A stretch of 64,000 nt of DNA from Pseudomaricurvus sp033283335 (GTDB taxonomy: Bacteria; Pseudomonadota; Gammaproteobacteria; Pseudomonadales; Cellvibrionaceae), in contig JAWMQP010000001.1 in the NCBI GenBank assembly GCA_033283335.1, forward strand, positions 186,001-250,000, read 5' to 3'. Below, piece by piece: positions 34,065 to 42,470 of the stretch. Position numbers and translations under genes: made by a program. Numbering within the stretch: the stretch's first letter is position 1; each line of letters starts with the position of its first letter. The notes below the pieces were generated by a model, which searched no databases, was not told where the DNA came from, and worked only from the letters and a program-made list of their open reading frames with translations.

Positions 34065-36966
34065 GTTCCAGTTCGAGAGCCTTGATGTTGTCCAGCTTTC
34101 CTGAGCCGGTAATCACCGCAATACTGGCTTTTTCCGGTTGCAGGTAGGTGTGTGCCACCCGTTTCAGGTCGTCGATGGTGACGGCCAGAACCTGCTTGCG
34201 GAACGCTTCGCGTTTTTCTTTGGTGCGGCCAAACAACTCCGCGTGGAAGGTCTGCTTGGCTTCGCCGGCGGGGGAGCTGGGTTTGTCCAGTGAACCAATT
34301 ACGCCGAGGATGGCTTCTTCCAGTGGCTGGTAGTCATGCTCTGTGCTTAATAGCCACTCAATGGACTGGTCAAAGTCCTTCAGGGTTTCCTCAAGACGCG
34401 GGTCGCGGTAGGAGAACATGCGGAACGCGGCAATGTTGCTGTCCTGGGTGGCGCCGCCACCGTAAGCGCCGCCTTGCTCGCGGATGGCGCGGTGCAGGTA
34501 ACCGTTGCGCAAAAAGCCGCCCAGAACCGTCAGTGCGGCTGCGTCCGGGTGCTCCATGGGCACCGTGGGGAAAGCCTTGGCGCAGAAATTTACCTGGGTG
34601 TTGGCAATCCAGCCCTGGCGGATTTGTTCTTCGACTGGCTCCAGGCTGAAGGGCGCGGTGTCTTCCGGCTGGGCGGTGGGCCAGCAGCGTTCAATCGACT
34701 CCTGGTAAGAGGCGAGTGCCTCTTCTTCGGCCACCAGCAGATACTGGCGAGGGGCTTTCAGGATCAATTGATGGATTTCGTCCAGTTGATCGGCAAAGGC
34801 CTGCAACTGGGCGGGGTCTTTGAGCGCGTTGTCCAGCTGCTTGATGGCCTGAATACCGGCCAGGCCATTGAGCTGGTGAGTGATCCGAGCCGAGGGGCTC
34901 ATGCCGGCGCTGGCGGCGGCCATGGCCAGTGAATGACCGTTGCCGGTGACGCTTTGCTCGCGGCGGGCGCGCACCTGTGATACCAGCTCCTTCAGTCGAG
35001 CGGTTTCATCAAAGCGGACATCGTGCAGGGTGGCCCACATCAGTTCGCACAGGCCTTGCTGCTGGTCGCGCAGTGCTTTGGCGGACAGGGTCAGGTTGGC
35101 CTTGATTTGCTGGACGTCATCGCTGGCACCGCGGATGGTGGTGTAGGCGGAAATGGAGCCGGCCACCTGGGCCTGCCAGCGCTGGACATCGAGGTAGGTT
35201 TTGTCGCCGATGCCCAACTCGGTGAGGAACATGCCGTAGTAGGACAGGGTCTGCAGTTGTTCGTCGCTGAGTTTGGGCAGCTCGACGATGATTTGCTGGT
35301 ACACCAGGCCATTGGTGCCGGCGGCGTAGTTGGTCAGAGGTGTCGGTAATTGTTTGACGCTGTGATGTGGGGTGTAGTGCATGTCCACCGGAATGTCATC
35401 CAGGTCAACTTTAGGCAGGATGCTGTCGTCATCCACTTGGTGTTGACGCTGCTGCAGGGCTTCGGCCTGTTGGATAATGGCCTGCTTATCTTCATCGCTC
35501 AGTGAGGCTTTGATCGCGGCCAAGCGGGCGGTTTCAGCGGCAACTTTGCGCTTTGCCAACTCGGTGTCGGGGCGCAAGGTCAGGCGCACACGGTGCTGGT
35601 TGTTGAGCAGCAGCTCACGGGCCAGACGCTTGATATAGTCGGGATCCTGGATGTCTTCGTGCAGTTTTTCAAGCGCCGGATCCAGGTTCAGCAGGCCGAT
35701 GGGGTCGCCGCGATGGGTGGTGGAGGTCAGGGCTGTCATGATGATCTGCAGGCCATAGGGGTAGGAGTCACCACCCACCTCGCGCTGGTGCAGCTCCAGT
35801 TGTTGCAGGGCCGCTTTCAGTTCTTCGTAGTCGATACCTTCCTCGGCCACCTTGGTGATCACGTCGAGAATCATCTGTTCCACCGCATCGGCTTTGTCGA
35901 CGTCGCTGCCTTCGAGGCCACAGACAAACGTCAACTCTTTCTGGGAGTCATCAAGCCCACACAGGGGGGAAGGGGCGGATCCCAGCTCGGTGGTCTCGAG
36001 CGCATGCTGCAGTGGGGAAGCGCTGTTGTCGAGCAAAATGCTGGCCAGCAGTTGCGCTTCCAGGGTTTCTTGCAGGTTGGTGCTTTTACCCAGCAGCCAG
36101 CCCAGAACGATATGGGTCTTGCCGGCTAAATCGCCGTCGTCTTCCAGTGGGTAGGCTTCCTCCACCCGCACCGGCGACAGGTAGCGACGTTCGTCGGGCA
36201 CTGAAATACAGGCCTCCAGTTTGTCGAAGCGGCTCAGGGCCTGGGCTTCAAACTTGGCCTGGTGTTCTTCCGCCGAAATATCGCCGTAAGTCATAAAGAC
36301 GGCATTGCTGGGATGGTAATGGGTTTCGTAAAAGCGTTTCAGTTGCTCATAGGACAAGTCGGGAATGGCTTCCGGTTCACCGCCGCTGTTGAAGTGGTAG
36401 GTGTTGGTGGGAAAGACGTATTTACACAGGGTTTGCCAGAGCTGCGAGGGCACCGAGCTCATGGCGCCTTTCATTTCATTGAACACCACGCCTTTATAGA
36501 CCAGGTCGGAATCCGGGTTGCCGGCTTCGGCAAAATCGAAACGATGGCCCTCCTGGGCAAAATCCAGCGGATCCAGGCGGGAGAAAAACACGGCGTCCAG
36601 ATAGACATCCAGTAAATTGTTGAAGTCCTTGCGGTTCTGGCTGGCAAATGGGTACGCGGTCCAGTCGGAACTGGTAAAGGCGTTCATAAAGGTGTTCAGG
36701 GAGCGACGGATCATCATGAAGAAGGGGTCGCGCACTGGGTATTTTTCACTGCCACAAAGGGCGGTGTGCTCCAGAATGTGAGCCACCCCGGTGGAGTCGT
36801 GAGGCACAGTACGTAATGCCACCAAAAAGACGTTTTCGTTGTTGTCCGAGGCGATGTGAATGTGCTGCGCGCCGGTTTTGCGGTGGCGGTATTCCTCGAC
36901 CGTAACCTGTAGCGATGCAATGGGCTGGCTGCGCAGTTTCTCAAAAGCCGGGTGTGCTGCTGTCAT
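34051..36966 (-). CDS. M16C insulinase-family metallopeptidase (PreP-like)
   Basis: This 971-aa zinc peptidase belongs to the presequence-protease/falcilysin group. The inverted zinc motif is HILEH (residues 63-67) in GVAHILEHTALCGSEKYPVRDPF, with the downstream zinc-ligand region FNEMKGAM. The C-terminal inactive half includes REQGGAYGGGA. Such enzymes form a two-halved chamber that degrades unfolded peptides. No signal peptide is visible, so it is likely cytosolic. The stop codon lies within a 15-bp duplication. Confidence 0.9.
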   Translation of the reverse strand: MTAAHPAFEKLRSQPIASLQVTVEEYRHRKTGAQHIHIASDNNENVFLVALRTVPHDSTGVAHILEHTALCGSEKYPVRDPFFMMIRRSLNTFMNAFTSSDWTAYPFASQNRKDFNNLLDVYLDAVFFSRLDPLDFAQEGHRFDFAEAGNPDSDLVYKGVVFNEMKGAMSSVPSQLWQTLCKYVFPTNTYHFNSGGEPEAIPDLSYEQLKRFYETHYHPSNAVFMTYGDISAEEHQAKFEAQALSRFDKLEACISVPDERRYLSPVRVEEAYPLEDDGDLAGKTHIVLGWLLGKSTNLQETLEAQLLASILLDNSASPLQHALETTELGSAPSPLCGLDDSQKELTFVCGLEGSDVDKADAVEQMILDVITKVAEEGIDYEELKAALQQLELHQREVGGDSYPYGLQIIMTALTSTTHRGDPIGLLNLDPALEKLHEDIQDPDYIKRLARELLLNNQHRVRLTLRPDTELAKRKVAAETARLAAIKASLSDEDKQAIIQQAEALQQRQHQVDDDSILPKVDLDDIPVDMHYTPHHSVKQLPTPLTNYAAGTNGLVYQQIIVELPKLSDEQLQTLSYYGMFLTELGIGDKTYLDVQRWQAQVAGSISAYTTIRGASDDVQQIKANLTLSAKALRDQQQGLCELMWATLHDVRFDETARLKELVSQVRARREQSVTGNGHSLAMAAASAGMSPSARITHQLNGLAGIQAIKQLDNALKDPAQLQAFADQLDEIHQLILKAPRQYLLVAEEEALASYQESIERCWPTAQPEDTAPFSLEPVEEQIRQGWIANTQVNFCAKAFPTVPMEHPDAAALTVLGGFLRNGYLHRAIREQGGAYGGGATQDSNIAAFRMFSYRDPRLEETLKDFDQSIEWLLSTEHDYQPLEEAILGVIGSLDKPSSPAGEAKQTFHAELFGRTKEKREAFRKQVLAVTIDDLKRVAHTYLQPEKASIAVITGSGKLDNIKALELEQVTL

Positions 36967-37067
36967 TCGAAAACCTCAGAATTAAACGCGGGGTGTTGAA
37001 GTCGGGGCCTGGCTGTAGCCCGCTTCGGATTGAACGTAAGAAGTATAAGTGTAACGCACATAGTCAA

Positions 37068-37141
37068 GCCCGGTCACGGTAATCCCCTTGAAGTGCGCGG
37101 AATGAGGCCATTGATAGGCGTGGGCTATTACCGTGGCGGGC
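37068..37141. repeat. 74-bp inverted-repeat element at the tapT 3' end
   Basis: GCCCGGTCACGGTAAT (37068-37083) pairs with ATTACCGTGGCGGGC (37127-37141) with one bulge and one mismatch. The right arm covers the tapT stop. It may be a terminator-like or palindromic repeat; no T-run is present. Confidence 0.5.
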
Positions 37142-37721
37142 GAAAGCGGTTCAATTGGTTCATATACTGATCAAAAGCAGTCAGTATCGGCTGAGTCAGC
37201 CGTGGATCGCTCTCTATCTGGCCCAAGGCGGCGCAAGTGGCCTCCAGAGTGGAGAGTTGACCGGCCTTCTCGGCCTTGCGGATCAGGTAGCGGCTGTCGA
37301 TGCCCCCGCTCAGAGAGCGCCGTGGCAGATGGAGCAGCCAGGGGTTCAGGTGCGCCAGCTTGCGGGCTTTTCGCCAGGTGCCGTCCAGTACCAGCAGGCT
37401 GATGTGAGTGGGCCGGGTTTCCAGGGGCGGCATGCTGGGCGGCGGGTGGCCGTCGCTGGATGGAAATAACAATTGCAATTGCCGTTTCGGGCATGACCTG
37501 TCCAGAACAGTGTCGAACTCTTCCCGAGTCAGCGTCTCGGTGCAAACGACCTGGCTATTGGGCAGACATGCCTTCAACAGTGGCAGGGTGCCCTTGGGAT
37601 GGTTCATTTCACTGGGGTGTTGCCAAAAAATCACTTCCACTGCAGAAGTCACCTGTGTGATCCACTTGCAAAAGCAGCGTGGTACAGGGTTTTGACATTG
37701 GGGACAGTAGGGACGGCTCAT
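37128..37721 (-). CDS. tapT: tRNA-uridine aminocarboxypropyltransferase TapT
   Basis: This 197-aa DTW-domain protein transfers the 3-amino-3-carboxypropyl group of SAM to uridine in the tRNA variable loop (acp3U47 in E. coli). The DTW-type motif is in LLVLDGTWRKARKLAHLNPWL. Zinc-type cysteines open the protein (CPQCQNPVPRCFC), and IDSRYLIRKAEKAGQLSTLEA follows. The ATG at 37721 gives MSRPYCPQC, the family start; an upstream ATG adds five residues. It is divergent from the DUF599 gene. Confidence 0.88.
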   Translation of the reverse strand: MSRPYCPQCQNPVPRCFCKWITQVTSAVEVIFWQHPSEMNHPKGTLPLLKACLPNSQVVCTETLTREEFDTVLDRSCPKRQLQLLFPSSDGHPPPSMPPLETRPTHISLLVLDGTWRKARKLAHLNPWLLHLPRRSLSGGIDSRYLIRKAEKAGQLSTLEATCAALGQIESDPRLTQPILTAFDQYMNQLNRFRPPR

Positions 37722-37802
37722 ACTGGCATGATACACTAGCGCACTTTTAATCCTCTACGACCATTCAAACCTCTACTTTCAAACTTCTAGGAGACACCCC
37801 AC

Positions 37803-38534
37803 TTGGGCAGTTACTTTGCCACGCACTTGACTGATTGGATCAACCTGGCTTGCCTGATTTGGTTTTTGGGCAGCTGGATTGGCTACAGCCGATTCGCTAA
37901 ACGTATGGCCAAAAGAACCAATTGCTTATCATCCGTCATGCACCGTTTCCGCCTGGCCTGGATGCGGGAATTGCTGTTTCGTGAACAGCGTGTTGCCGAC
38001 TCCTCGATCATTGCCAATTTGGAGCGCAGCGTGTCTTTCCTTGCCTCGACCACCATTCTGGTGCTGGCAGGTATCGTGACTGTGCTGGCGTCGTCGGACC
38101 AAATTTATCGCTTGTTGGTGCAGTTGCCTTTTGTGGCCTATACCTCGCCGGAACAATTGCAATTCAAGTTGTTGCTGCTGGTGTGTATTTTTATTTACGC
38201 CTTTTTCACGTTAACCTGGTCGATGCGGCAATTTGGTTTCTGCTCCGTGCTGGTGGGCGCAACTCCGGTGTTCAAGCCCGATGAAATGACCGACTCGCAA
38301 CGGGATGTCTATGCTCGTCACTGTGGCAAAGTCATGGACCAGGCGGCACACAGTTACAACTTCGGTTTGCGCGCCTACTATTTTTCCATGGCCACCTTAG
38401 CCTGGTTTGTTCATCCACTGGCGTTTGTGCTGGCGGTGGCTTTGGTGGTGGTGATTCTCTATCGCCGCGAATTTCATTCGAGTACGCTACGGGCTCTGGT
38501 TGAAGTGGATGAGGACTGGGGCAGGTTCAACTGA
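37803..38534 (+). CDS. DUF599 membrane protein
   Basis: This 243-aa integral membrane protein of the DUF599 family has about four TM helices: WINLACLIWFLGSWIGYSRF, SVSFLASTTILVLAGIVTVLAS, FKLLLLVCIFIYAFFTLTWS, and a last one near 200-220. Conserved stretches include MRELLFREQRVADSSIIANLERSVSFLAST. The start is TTG at 37803 with AGGAG 9 nt upstream; no ATG fits. Its last 61 bp overlap the convergent GIY-YIG gene. Function is unknown. Confidence 0.83.
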   Translation: MGSYFATHLTDWINLACLIWFLGSWIGYSRFAKRMAKRTNCLSSVMHRFRLAWMRELLFREQRVADSSIIANLERSVSFLASTTILVLAGIVTVLASSDQIYRLLVQLPFVAYTSPEQLQFKLLLLVCIFIYAFFTLTWSMRQFGFCSVLVGATPVFKPDEMTDSQRDVYARHCGKVMDQAAHSYNFGLRAYYFSMATLAWFVHPLAFVLAVALVVVILYRREFHSSTLRALVEVDEDWGRFN

Positions 38535-38836
38535 CTGTGCCAGTCGATGGCGTCTTGTCGGGCAATTAGTGCGAGCTTCTGGGAGCGGGTCAGCTTTTTG
38601 ATTTCCGCTTCCCGGCGGCTGGCGCTGGAGCGATCGAAGCCCTGTTCCAGATACAGCAGTTTTTGTGGGCTGCGCCCGCGAAAGAATTTGGCTCCTCGAG
38701 GCGTATTAAGATGGGCATGCCAGCGCCGCTCAACATTATTGGTTATGCCGGTATAGAGGCGGTTATCAGAGCTGAGAATGATATAAAGGCACCACTGGTT
38801 ATCCGGGAGCTGTTCTTGTGAGTCAGTGTTTGCCAT
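38474..38836 (-). CDS. GIY-YIG domain protein
   Basis: This is a 120-aa single-domain protein of the GIY-YIG nuclease superfamily (UPF0213-like). The signature is WCLYIILSSDNRLYTGITNNVERRWHAH, with R-x-x-x-H and the downstream Glu (YLEQGF) and KKLTRSQK. Family members are small and of unclear role, and some cleave DNA. The start at 38836 removes nine unlikely residues. The C-terminal 61 bp overlap DUF599 tail to tail. Confidence 0.82.
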   Translation of the reverse strand: MANTDSQEQLPDNQWCLYIILSSDNRLYTGITNNVERRWHAHLNTPRGAKFFRGRSPQKLLYLEQGFDRSSASRREAEIKKLTRSQKLALIARQDAIDWHSQLNLPQSSSTSTRARSVLE

Positions 38837-38892
38837 GGAAATACCAATGCTGCCTGTGTCCAAATCTCTTGTTATTGTAAAGCAAACGCACC

Positions 38893-39741
38893 ATGAAAAA
38901 ACGTTCTGTACCTGACTCTTCTGTCCGGCCGCTGCCTGGCCGTAAACAACACCCCGACGAAGACCGAAACTTCGACGATCTGGCCCATCGATTTAAGCGC
39001 AATGTCTACGATCGGCTTAAGGGTGACATTCGTCTGGCCATTTTGCAGCGGGACCTGCACGAGTTTATTCCAGACAACCTTCTCGAGGCCAGTGAACGAC
39101 CTCTGCGTATTCTGGATGCGGGTGGTGGTCAGGGCCAATTCAGTGTGCAGCTGGCCCTGCTGGGCCACGAAGTGGTGTTGTGCGATTTGTCAGCAGAAAT
39201 GCTCAAGCTGGCAAGGGAAAATTATGAGCAGGCGGGGGTCGGCCATCGAGTCAGTTTTTTTCAGGGCTCTATTCAGGATTACGCGGAGTCAAGCGCGGAG
39301 CCTTTTGACCTGGTCTTGTGCCATGCGGTGCTGGAGTGGGTGGTTGAGCCGCTAAGTCTGTTGCAGGCATTGATGACGCAATTGCAACCCGGAGGCTACT
39401 TTTCCCTGACGTTCTATAACGTCAACAGCATTAAGATGAAAAACCTGCTGCGGACCAACTTCCAAAAAGTGATTGACGACAATTACCGAGGTTACCGGGG
39501 TAGCCTGACCCCCACCTACCCAAGGCAACCGGAAGAGGTCTATAGCTGGTTGGCACAGATGCCACTGGAGACCTTGTGCCACAGTGGCATACGCTGTTTT
39601 CATGATTACATTCTGGATCCGGAACAGCGGCTGCAATCACCACAGCAGCAGCAATTGCTTGAGTTGCGCTTGTCCCGGCAGGAACCCTGGCGTTCGTTAG
39701 GACGTTATATTCACGTTTTGAGCAGAAAGTCTTTGGCCTGA
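38893..39741 (+). CDS. cmoM: tRNA cmo5U methyltransferase CmoM
   Basis: CmoM methylates the carboxyl group of cmo5U34 to mcmo5U in some tRNAs, following CmoA and CmoB. The SAM motif is LRILDAGGGQGQFSVQLALLGHEVVLCDLS. Family blocks include RNFDDLAHRFKRNVY, LCHAVLEWVVEP, SLTFYNVNSIKMKNL and CRQEPY-like SRQEPWRSLGRYIHV. At 282 aa it carries about 24 extra N-terminal residues compared with E. coli CmoM. Its last 31 bp overlap the convergent J-domain gene. Confidence 0.9.
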   Translation: MKKRSVPDSSVRPLPGRKQHPDEDRNFDDLAHRFKRNVYDRLKGDIRLAILQRDLHEFIPDNLLEASERPLRILDAGGGQGQFSVQLALLGHEVVLCDLSAEMLKLARENYEQAGVGHRVSFFQGSIQDYAESSAEPFDLVLCHAVLEWVVEPLSLLQALMTQLQPGGYFSLTFYNVNSIKMKNLLRTNFQKVIDDNYRGYRGSLTPTYPRQPEEVYSWLAQMPLETLCHSGIRCFHDYILDPEQRLQSPQQQQLLELRLSRQEPWRSLGRYIHVLSRKSLA

Positions 39742-40454
39742 TTGATTTTGGCCGCCAGGTAATCACTCCCGCCACGGTCGGGATGTACCTTTTGCATCAG
39801 TCTCCGGTGGGCCTGAATGATGTCCCTTTCGCTGGCATTGTCCTGCAACCCCAGAATCTGTAAAGCCTCTTGTCGCCCCATTGAGCCTGATGCCGAGGAG
39901 CCGTTGTTGGAGGATCTGTTGTTGGAGGATCTGTTGTTGGAGGAGCTGTGGCGGCCATTGTCTCCGGCCTGTTTGAAATGACGCAATATATAAGCGTTTA
40001 GCAGGCGGGCTGACTCTTTGTCCTGTTGCTCATACTGACTTTTTAACTCATTCAGCTCTTGTGGGCTGAGGCTGTCGAGCGTGCGTCCCTGAAAGGTGCC
40101 GGCCAGTATTTCACCGCTCATCACCCCGGTGCGTAAATCAAAGCTCATGCGCAGGAAGCGCGTGGTAATCACGGGGTTGGCAAAGCGGGACTGTTGAAAC
40201 CAGGTGGTACCCGGCAGCCAGCGCAGAGCCAGTGGGCCAAATTGTCGGGCTATGGGGATTAATGCCGCAATCAGCCCGCCAAGCCAGTGCAGGCGGCCGG
40301 TAACCACCAGGCCAATGATGGTCAGAATTAACCCATAGACAGCGTATTTCCACAGCAGGTTTTTGCGGTTTTCAGGCGTTTGGCGCTTGAAGTTGTTGTA
40401 GCCGTAATAGATCAGGAGTAATACGGTGACCAGGAAAATCAGGCGAAAAAACAC
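39711..40454 (-). CDS. Membrane-anchored J-domain protein
   Basis: This 247-aa protein has two or three N-terminal TM segments (FFRLIFLVTVLLLIYYGY; KYAVYGLILTIIGLVVTGRLHW) and a central region. A Ser/Asn-rich linker with 5-residue repeats (SSNNR) at about 168-185 precedes a C-terminal J domain with the HPD motif (RRLMQKVHPDRGG). It should recruit DnaK to the inner membrane. The J domain at the C-terminus resembles mitochondrial TIM14/PAM18-type layout. Its 3' end overlaps cmoM. Confidence 0.85.
   Translation of the reverse strand: MFFRLIFLVTVLLLIYYGYNNFKRQTPENRKNLLWKYAVYGLILTIIGLVVTGRLHWLGGLIAALIPIARQFGPLALRWLPGTTWFQQSRFANPVITTRFLRMSFDLRTGVMSGEILAGTFQGRTLDSLSPQELNELKSQYEQQDKESARLLNAYILRHFKQAGDNGRHSSSNNRSSNNRSSNNGSSASGSMGRQEALQILGLQDNASERDIIQAHRRLMQKVHPDRGGSDYLAAKINQAKDFLLKT
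39903..39947. repeat. Three 15-bp tandem repeats in the J-domain gene
   Basis: GTTGTTGGAGGATCT occurs twice exactly, followed by GTTGTTGGAGGAGCT. The units encode SSNNR, SSNNR and SSNNG in the linker before the J domain. Near identity indicates recent slippage or amplification. Confidence 0.9.
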
Positions 40455-40575
40455 GGCTTATCCTTTTGTCCTTCAGGTAAATGTGACGACATTATAAGAG
40501 CGGGCGAAGGGGAACACCATTGGCGATAAAATCAGTCGAGCGACTCAGGTGGGTACTGCTATCATAGAGGCTGTA

Positions 40576-41112
40576 ATGAATACTGAGGTATCGAGAGTGA
40601 GCGTGCAAGTCATCATGAAAGAGGGGCGCCCGGAGTGGGCCGTCATGCCATATGCTGAATACGAGGCCCTGTTGGCTAAACTGGAATCGCTGGAGGCGAG
40701 TGCCGATAAAGACTGTCGCCGTGATGATTCCCGCACTGTCAATTCCGGCTACGCCCAGCCAGGCGAAACCTCTGTCCGGAACGGGTCTGGCAATCAAGAC
40801 ACGCATTCACCGAGTCGGCACTCATCTCCCCGGCGAGAAACCTCGGAGTCTCAAGATCGTAAAACGCTGCGAAATAACTTGTTGGAGCAATTAAAACAGG
40901 CGGGGCAGGTGGCGGATTCCGGCAAGTTCAATGGCGCTAAAATGACCATTCTGCGAAAGCAAAAAGGGATGGATGACGCCTATGTTGCCCGTGAAATTGG
41001 TATCAGTCCGGTTTATCTGAAGCAGATCGAAGATGGCGAGCGCCAGCCCAGTGAGCCCATTCTGCGCAATATTGCTCGCGCACTGGGGGTGGACGTCAGC
41101 GAGCTGTCGTAA
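40576..41112 (+). CDS. XRE regulator with Phd/antitoxin-like N-terminus
   Basis: This 178-aa protein has two parts. Residues 1-40 (VQVIMKEGRPEWAVMPYAEYEALLAKLE) look like the N-terminal fold of Phd/YefM antitoxins. A low-complexity polar linker follows. The C-terminus (about 110-178) is an XRE/Cro helix-turn-helix (KMTILRKQKGMDDAYVAREIGISPVYLKQIEDGERQPSEPILRNIARALG). The ATG at 40576 has GAGG 5-6 nt upstream. No toxin-like gene lies on either side, so this may be an orphan antitoxin turned regulator. Target unknown. Confidence 0.8.
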   Translation: MNTEVSRVSVQVIMKEGRPEWAVMPYAEYEALLAKLESLEASADKDCRRDDSRTVNSGYAQPGETSVRNGSGNQDTHSPSRHSSPRRETSESQDRKTLRNNLLEQLKQAGQVADSGKFNGAKMTILRKQKGMDDAYVAREIGISPVYLKQIEDGERQPSEPILRNIARALGVDVSELS

Positions 41113-41136
41113 GCCGGGAGGGCGCCTTCTGCGCTG

Positions 41137-42219
41137 TTACACCATCTTGGAAATACTGCTGTAGCGCTTAAAGGTTGCCAGGCGACAGTCGTTGCGACCG
41201 TTGCGTTTTACCTGGTAGAGCGCTTGATCGACAGCGTGTAACAGCCCCAAAGGTTCATCATGGGGCAGCGGCACAACGCCGCCAACACCAAAGCTGGCGG
41301 TAATCTGAATCACCTGTCCCTCGTGCTGCAGGGTGCGGCCTTCCAAGGTCTGGCGTACCTTTTCAGCCATCGTCAGCGCTTGTTCGGGCAGGGTATTTGG
41401 CAGCAGGACGACAAACTCTTCACCGCCATAGCGGCAAACGGTGTCGCTGCTTCGTTGAAACCCTTCTTTTAACCCGCGAGCTGCAAATTTCAGCGCCCGG
41501 TCACCAAACAGGTGGCCATGCCTGTCATTGAGTTCCTTGAAATGATCCAGGTCGACCAGAATCAGTGACAGTGGTTCCTGTTCCCGTCGGGCCCTTTGCC
41601 AGGCGGTTAAAAATTGCCGATCGAAATACAATCGGTTAAAGGTGCCGGTCAGGGAGTCGGTAAAGGAAAGGTTTTTTAGTTCCCGATTGGCCTGGTTCAA
41701 GGCGTTTTTCGCACTTTTCAGTTGCCGGTTTTTTTCTTCCAGGCTGGTGGTTTTCTGGGCCACTTCGTGCAACAGCAGCCCGCGTAGTTCTTCAAAGCTA
41801 GCCAGCCGAACCTGGCGGTTGATCGCAATCTGGCCTGCCACTTGAATCACGCCGTATCCAAGCAGGCTGAGTGGTGTGGGTACAGTCGTCAGGCATGACC
41901 AGATCAGGCAGGCTCCCACGCTGAGGGCAAAGTAAAGTAGCGCTCTGTCTCGATAAGGCCTCTGATTCGCCTCGGGATGCATCCATAACTGAATGATCAT
42001 ATTGAGAGCCAGGGTTAGGGTAATCAATGCGGGTACGGTGGGCAGGACTTGGCTTGCAACTTCTTGCGTTGCCGATGCCAGAGCTGGCGTGCTCAGAGAT
42101 GCGACTATCAGACAGATGAAGGTCTTGCTGAATGTTAAAGCCTGGGGCCTGGAGAAAAGCACGTAATTGACCAATGTGTAGTTACCCAATGCGTAATTAC
42201 CCAACAAGTTGTTGCCCAA
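41137..42219 (-). CDS. GGDEF diguanylate cyclase, membrane bound
   Basis: This enzyme makes cyclic di-GMP from two GTP. The C-terminal GGDEF domain has the active-site GGEEF (residues 265-269), the substrate segment DLDHFKELNDRHGH, and a product-inhibition I-site RSSD (256-259) five residues before GGEEF. The N-terminal half has two or three TM helices, then a coiled-coil linker (about 150-185). The start is uncertain: the first codons lie in four 15-bp repeats, each with a TTG, and a signal-like segment (KTFICLIVASLSTPALA) begins only at residue 32. Confidence 0.87.
   Translation of the reverse strand: MGNNLLGNYALGNYTLVNYVLFSRPQALTFSKTFICLIVASLSTPALASATQEVASQVLPTVPALITLTLALNMIIQLWMHPEANQRPYRDRALLYFALSVGACLIWSCLTTVPTPLSLLGYGVIQVAGQIAINRQVRLASFEELRGLLLHEVAQKTTSLEEKNRQLKSAKNALNQANRELKNLSFTDSLTGTFNRLYFDRQFLTAWQRARREQEPLSLILVDLDHFKELNDRHGHLFGDRALKFAARGLKEGFQRSSDTVCRYGGEEFVVLLPNTLPEQALTMAEKVRQTLEGRTLQHEGQVIQITASFGVGGVVPLPHDEPLGLLHAVDQALYQVKRNGRNDCRLATFKRYSSISKMV
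42160..42219. repeat. Four degenerate 15-bp repeats at the cyclase 5' end
   Basis: Units of 15 bp ending in CCAA (42160, 42175, 42190, 42205) encode NNLLG/NYALG/NYTLV/NYVLF-like pentads. Each carries a TTG that could serve as a start codon. Confidence 0.8.
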
Positions 42220-42420
42220 TTTATACGCTCATAACAAACCGCGATCCCTGCAGCAGCGGGTTAAAGTGTGACGTATGTCCCAAATATACTACCCATCTCA
42301 TCGGTGAATGGCACTTAATTACTTATTCTATTTTTGTATCGAACTTTTCTGGTCCGACCTGTTTGGGAATAAGCTGTGGGTCAAGCTATACCTTTCGTGC
42401 CGGTGTGTATTCAGGGCGTG

Positions 42421-42442
42421 GCACACCCATTAGCGGGTGTGC
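42421..42442 (-). terminator. Hairpin after the 96-aa protein gene
   Basis: GCACACCC-ATTAGC-GGGTGTGC is a perfect 8-bp hairpin, 28 bp past the stop of the minus-strand gene. No T-run follows. Apart from this, 42220-42470 shows nothing I can interpret. Confidence 0.45.
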
Positions 42443-42470
42443 AGGCGTTGCAGAACGGGTGGAGTTGCAA

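Noticed and set aside
39903..39947. CRISPR-like direct repeats
   Set aside because: The 15-bp units are contiguous with no spacers and lie inside a coding frame.
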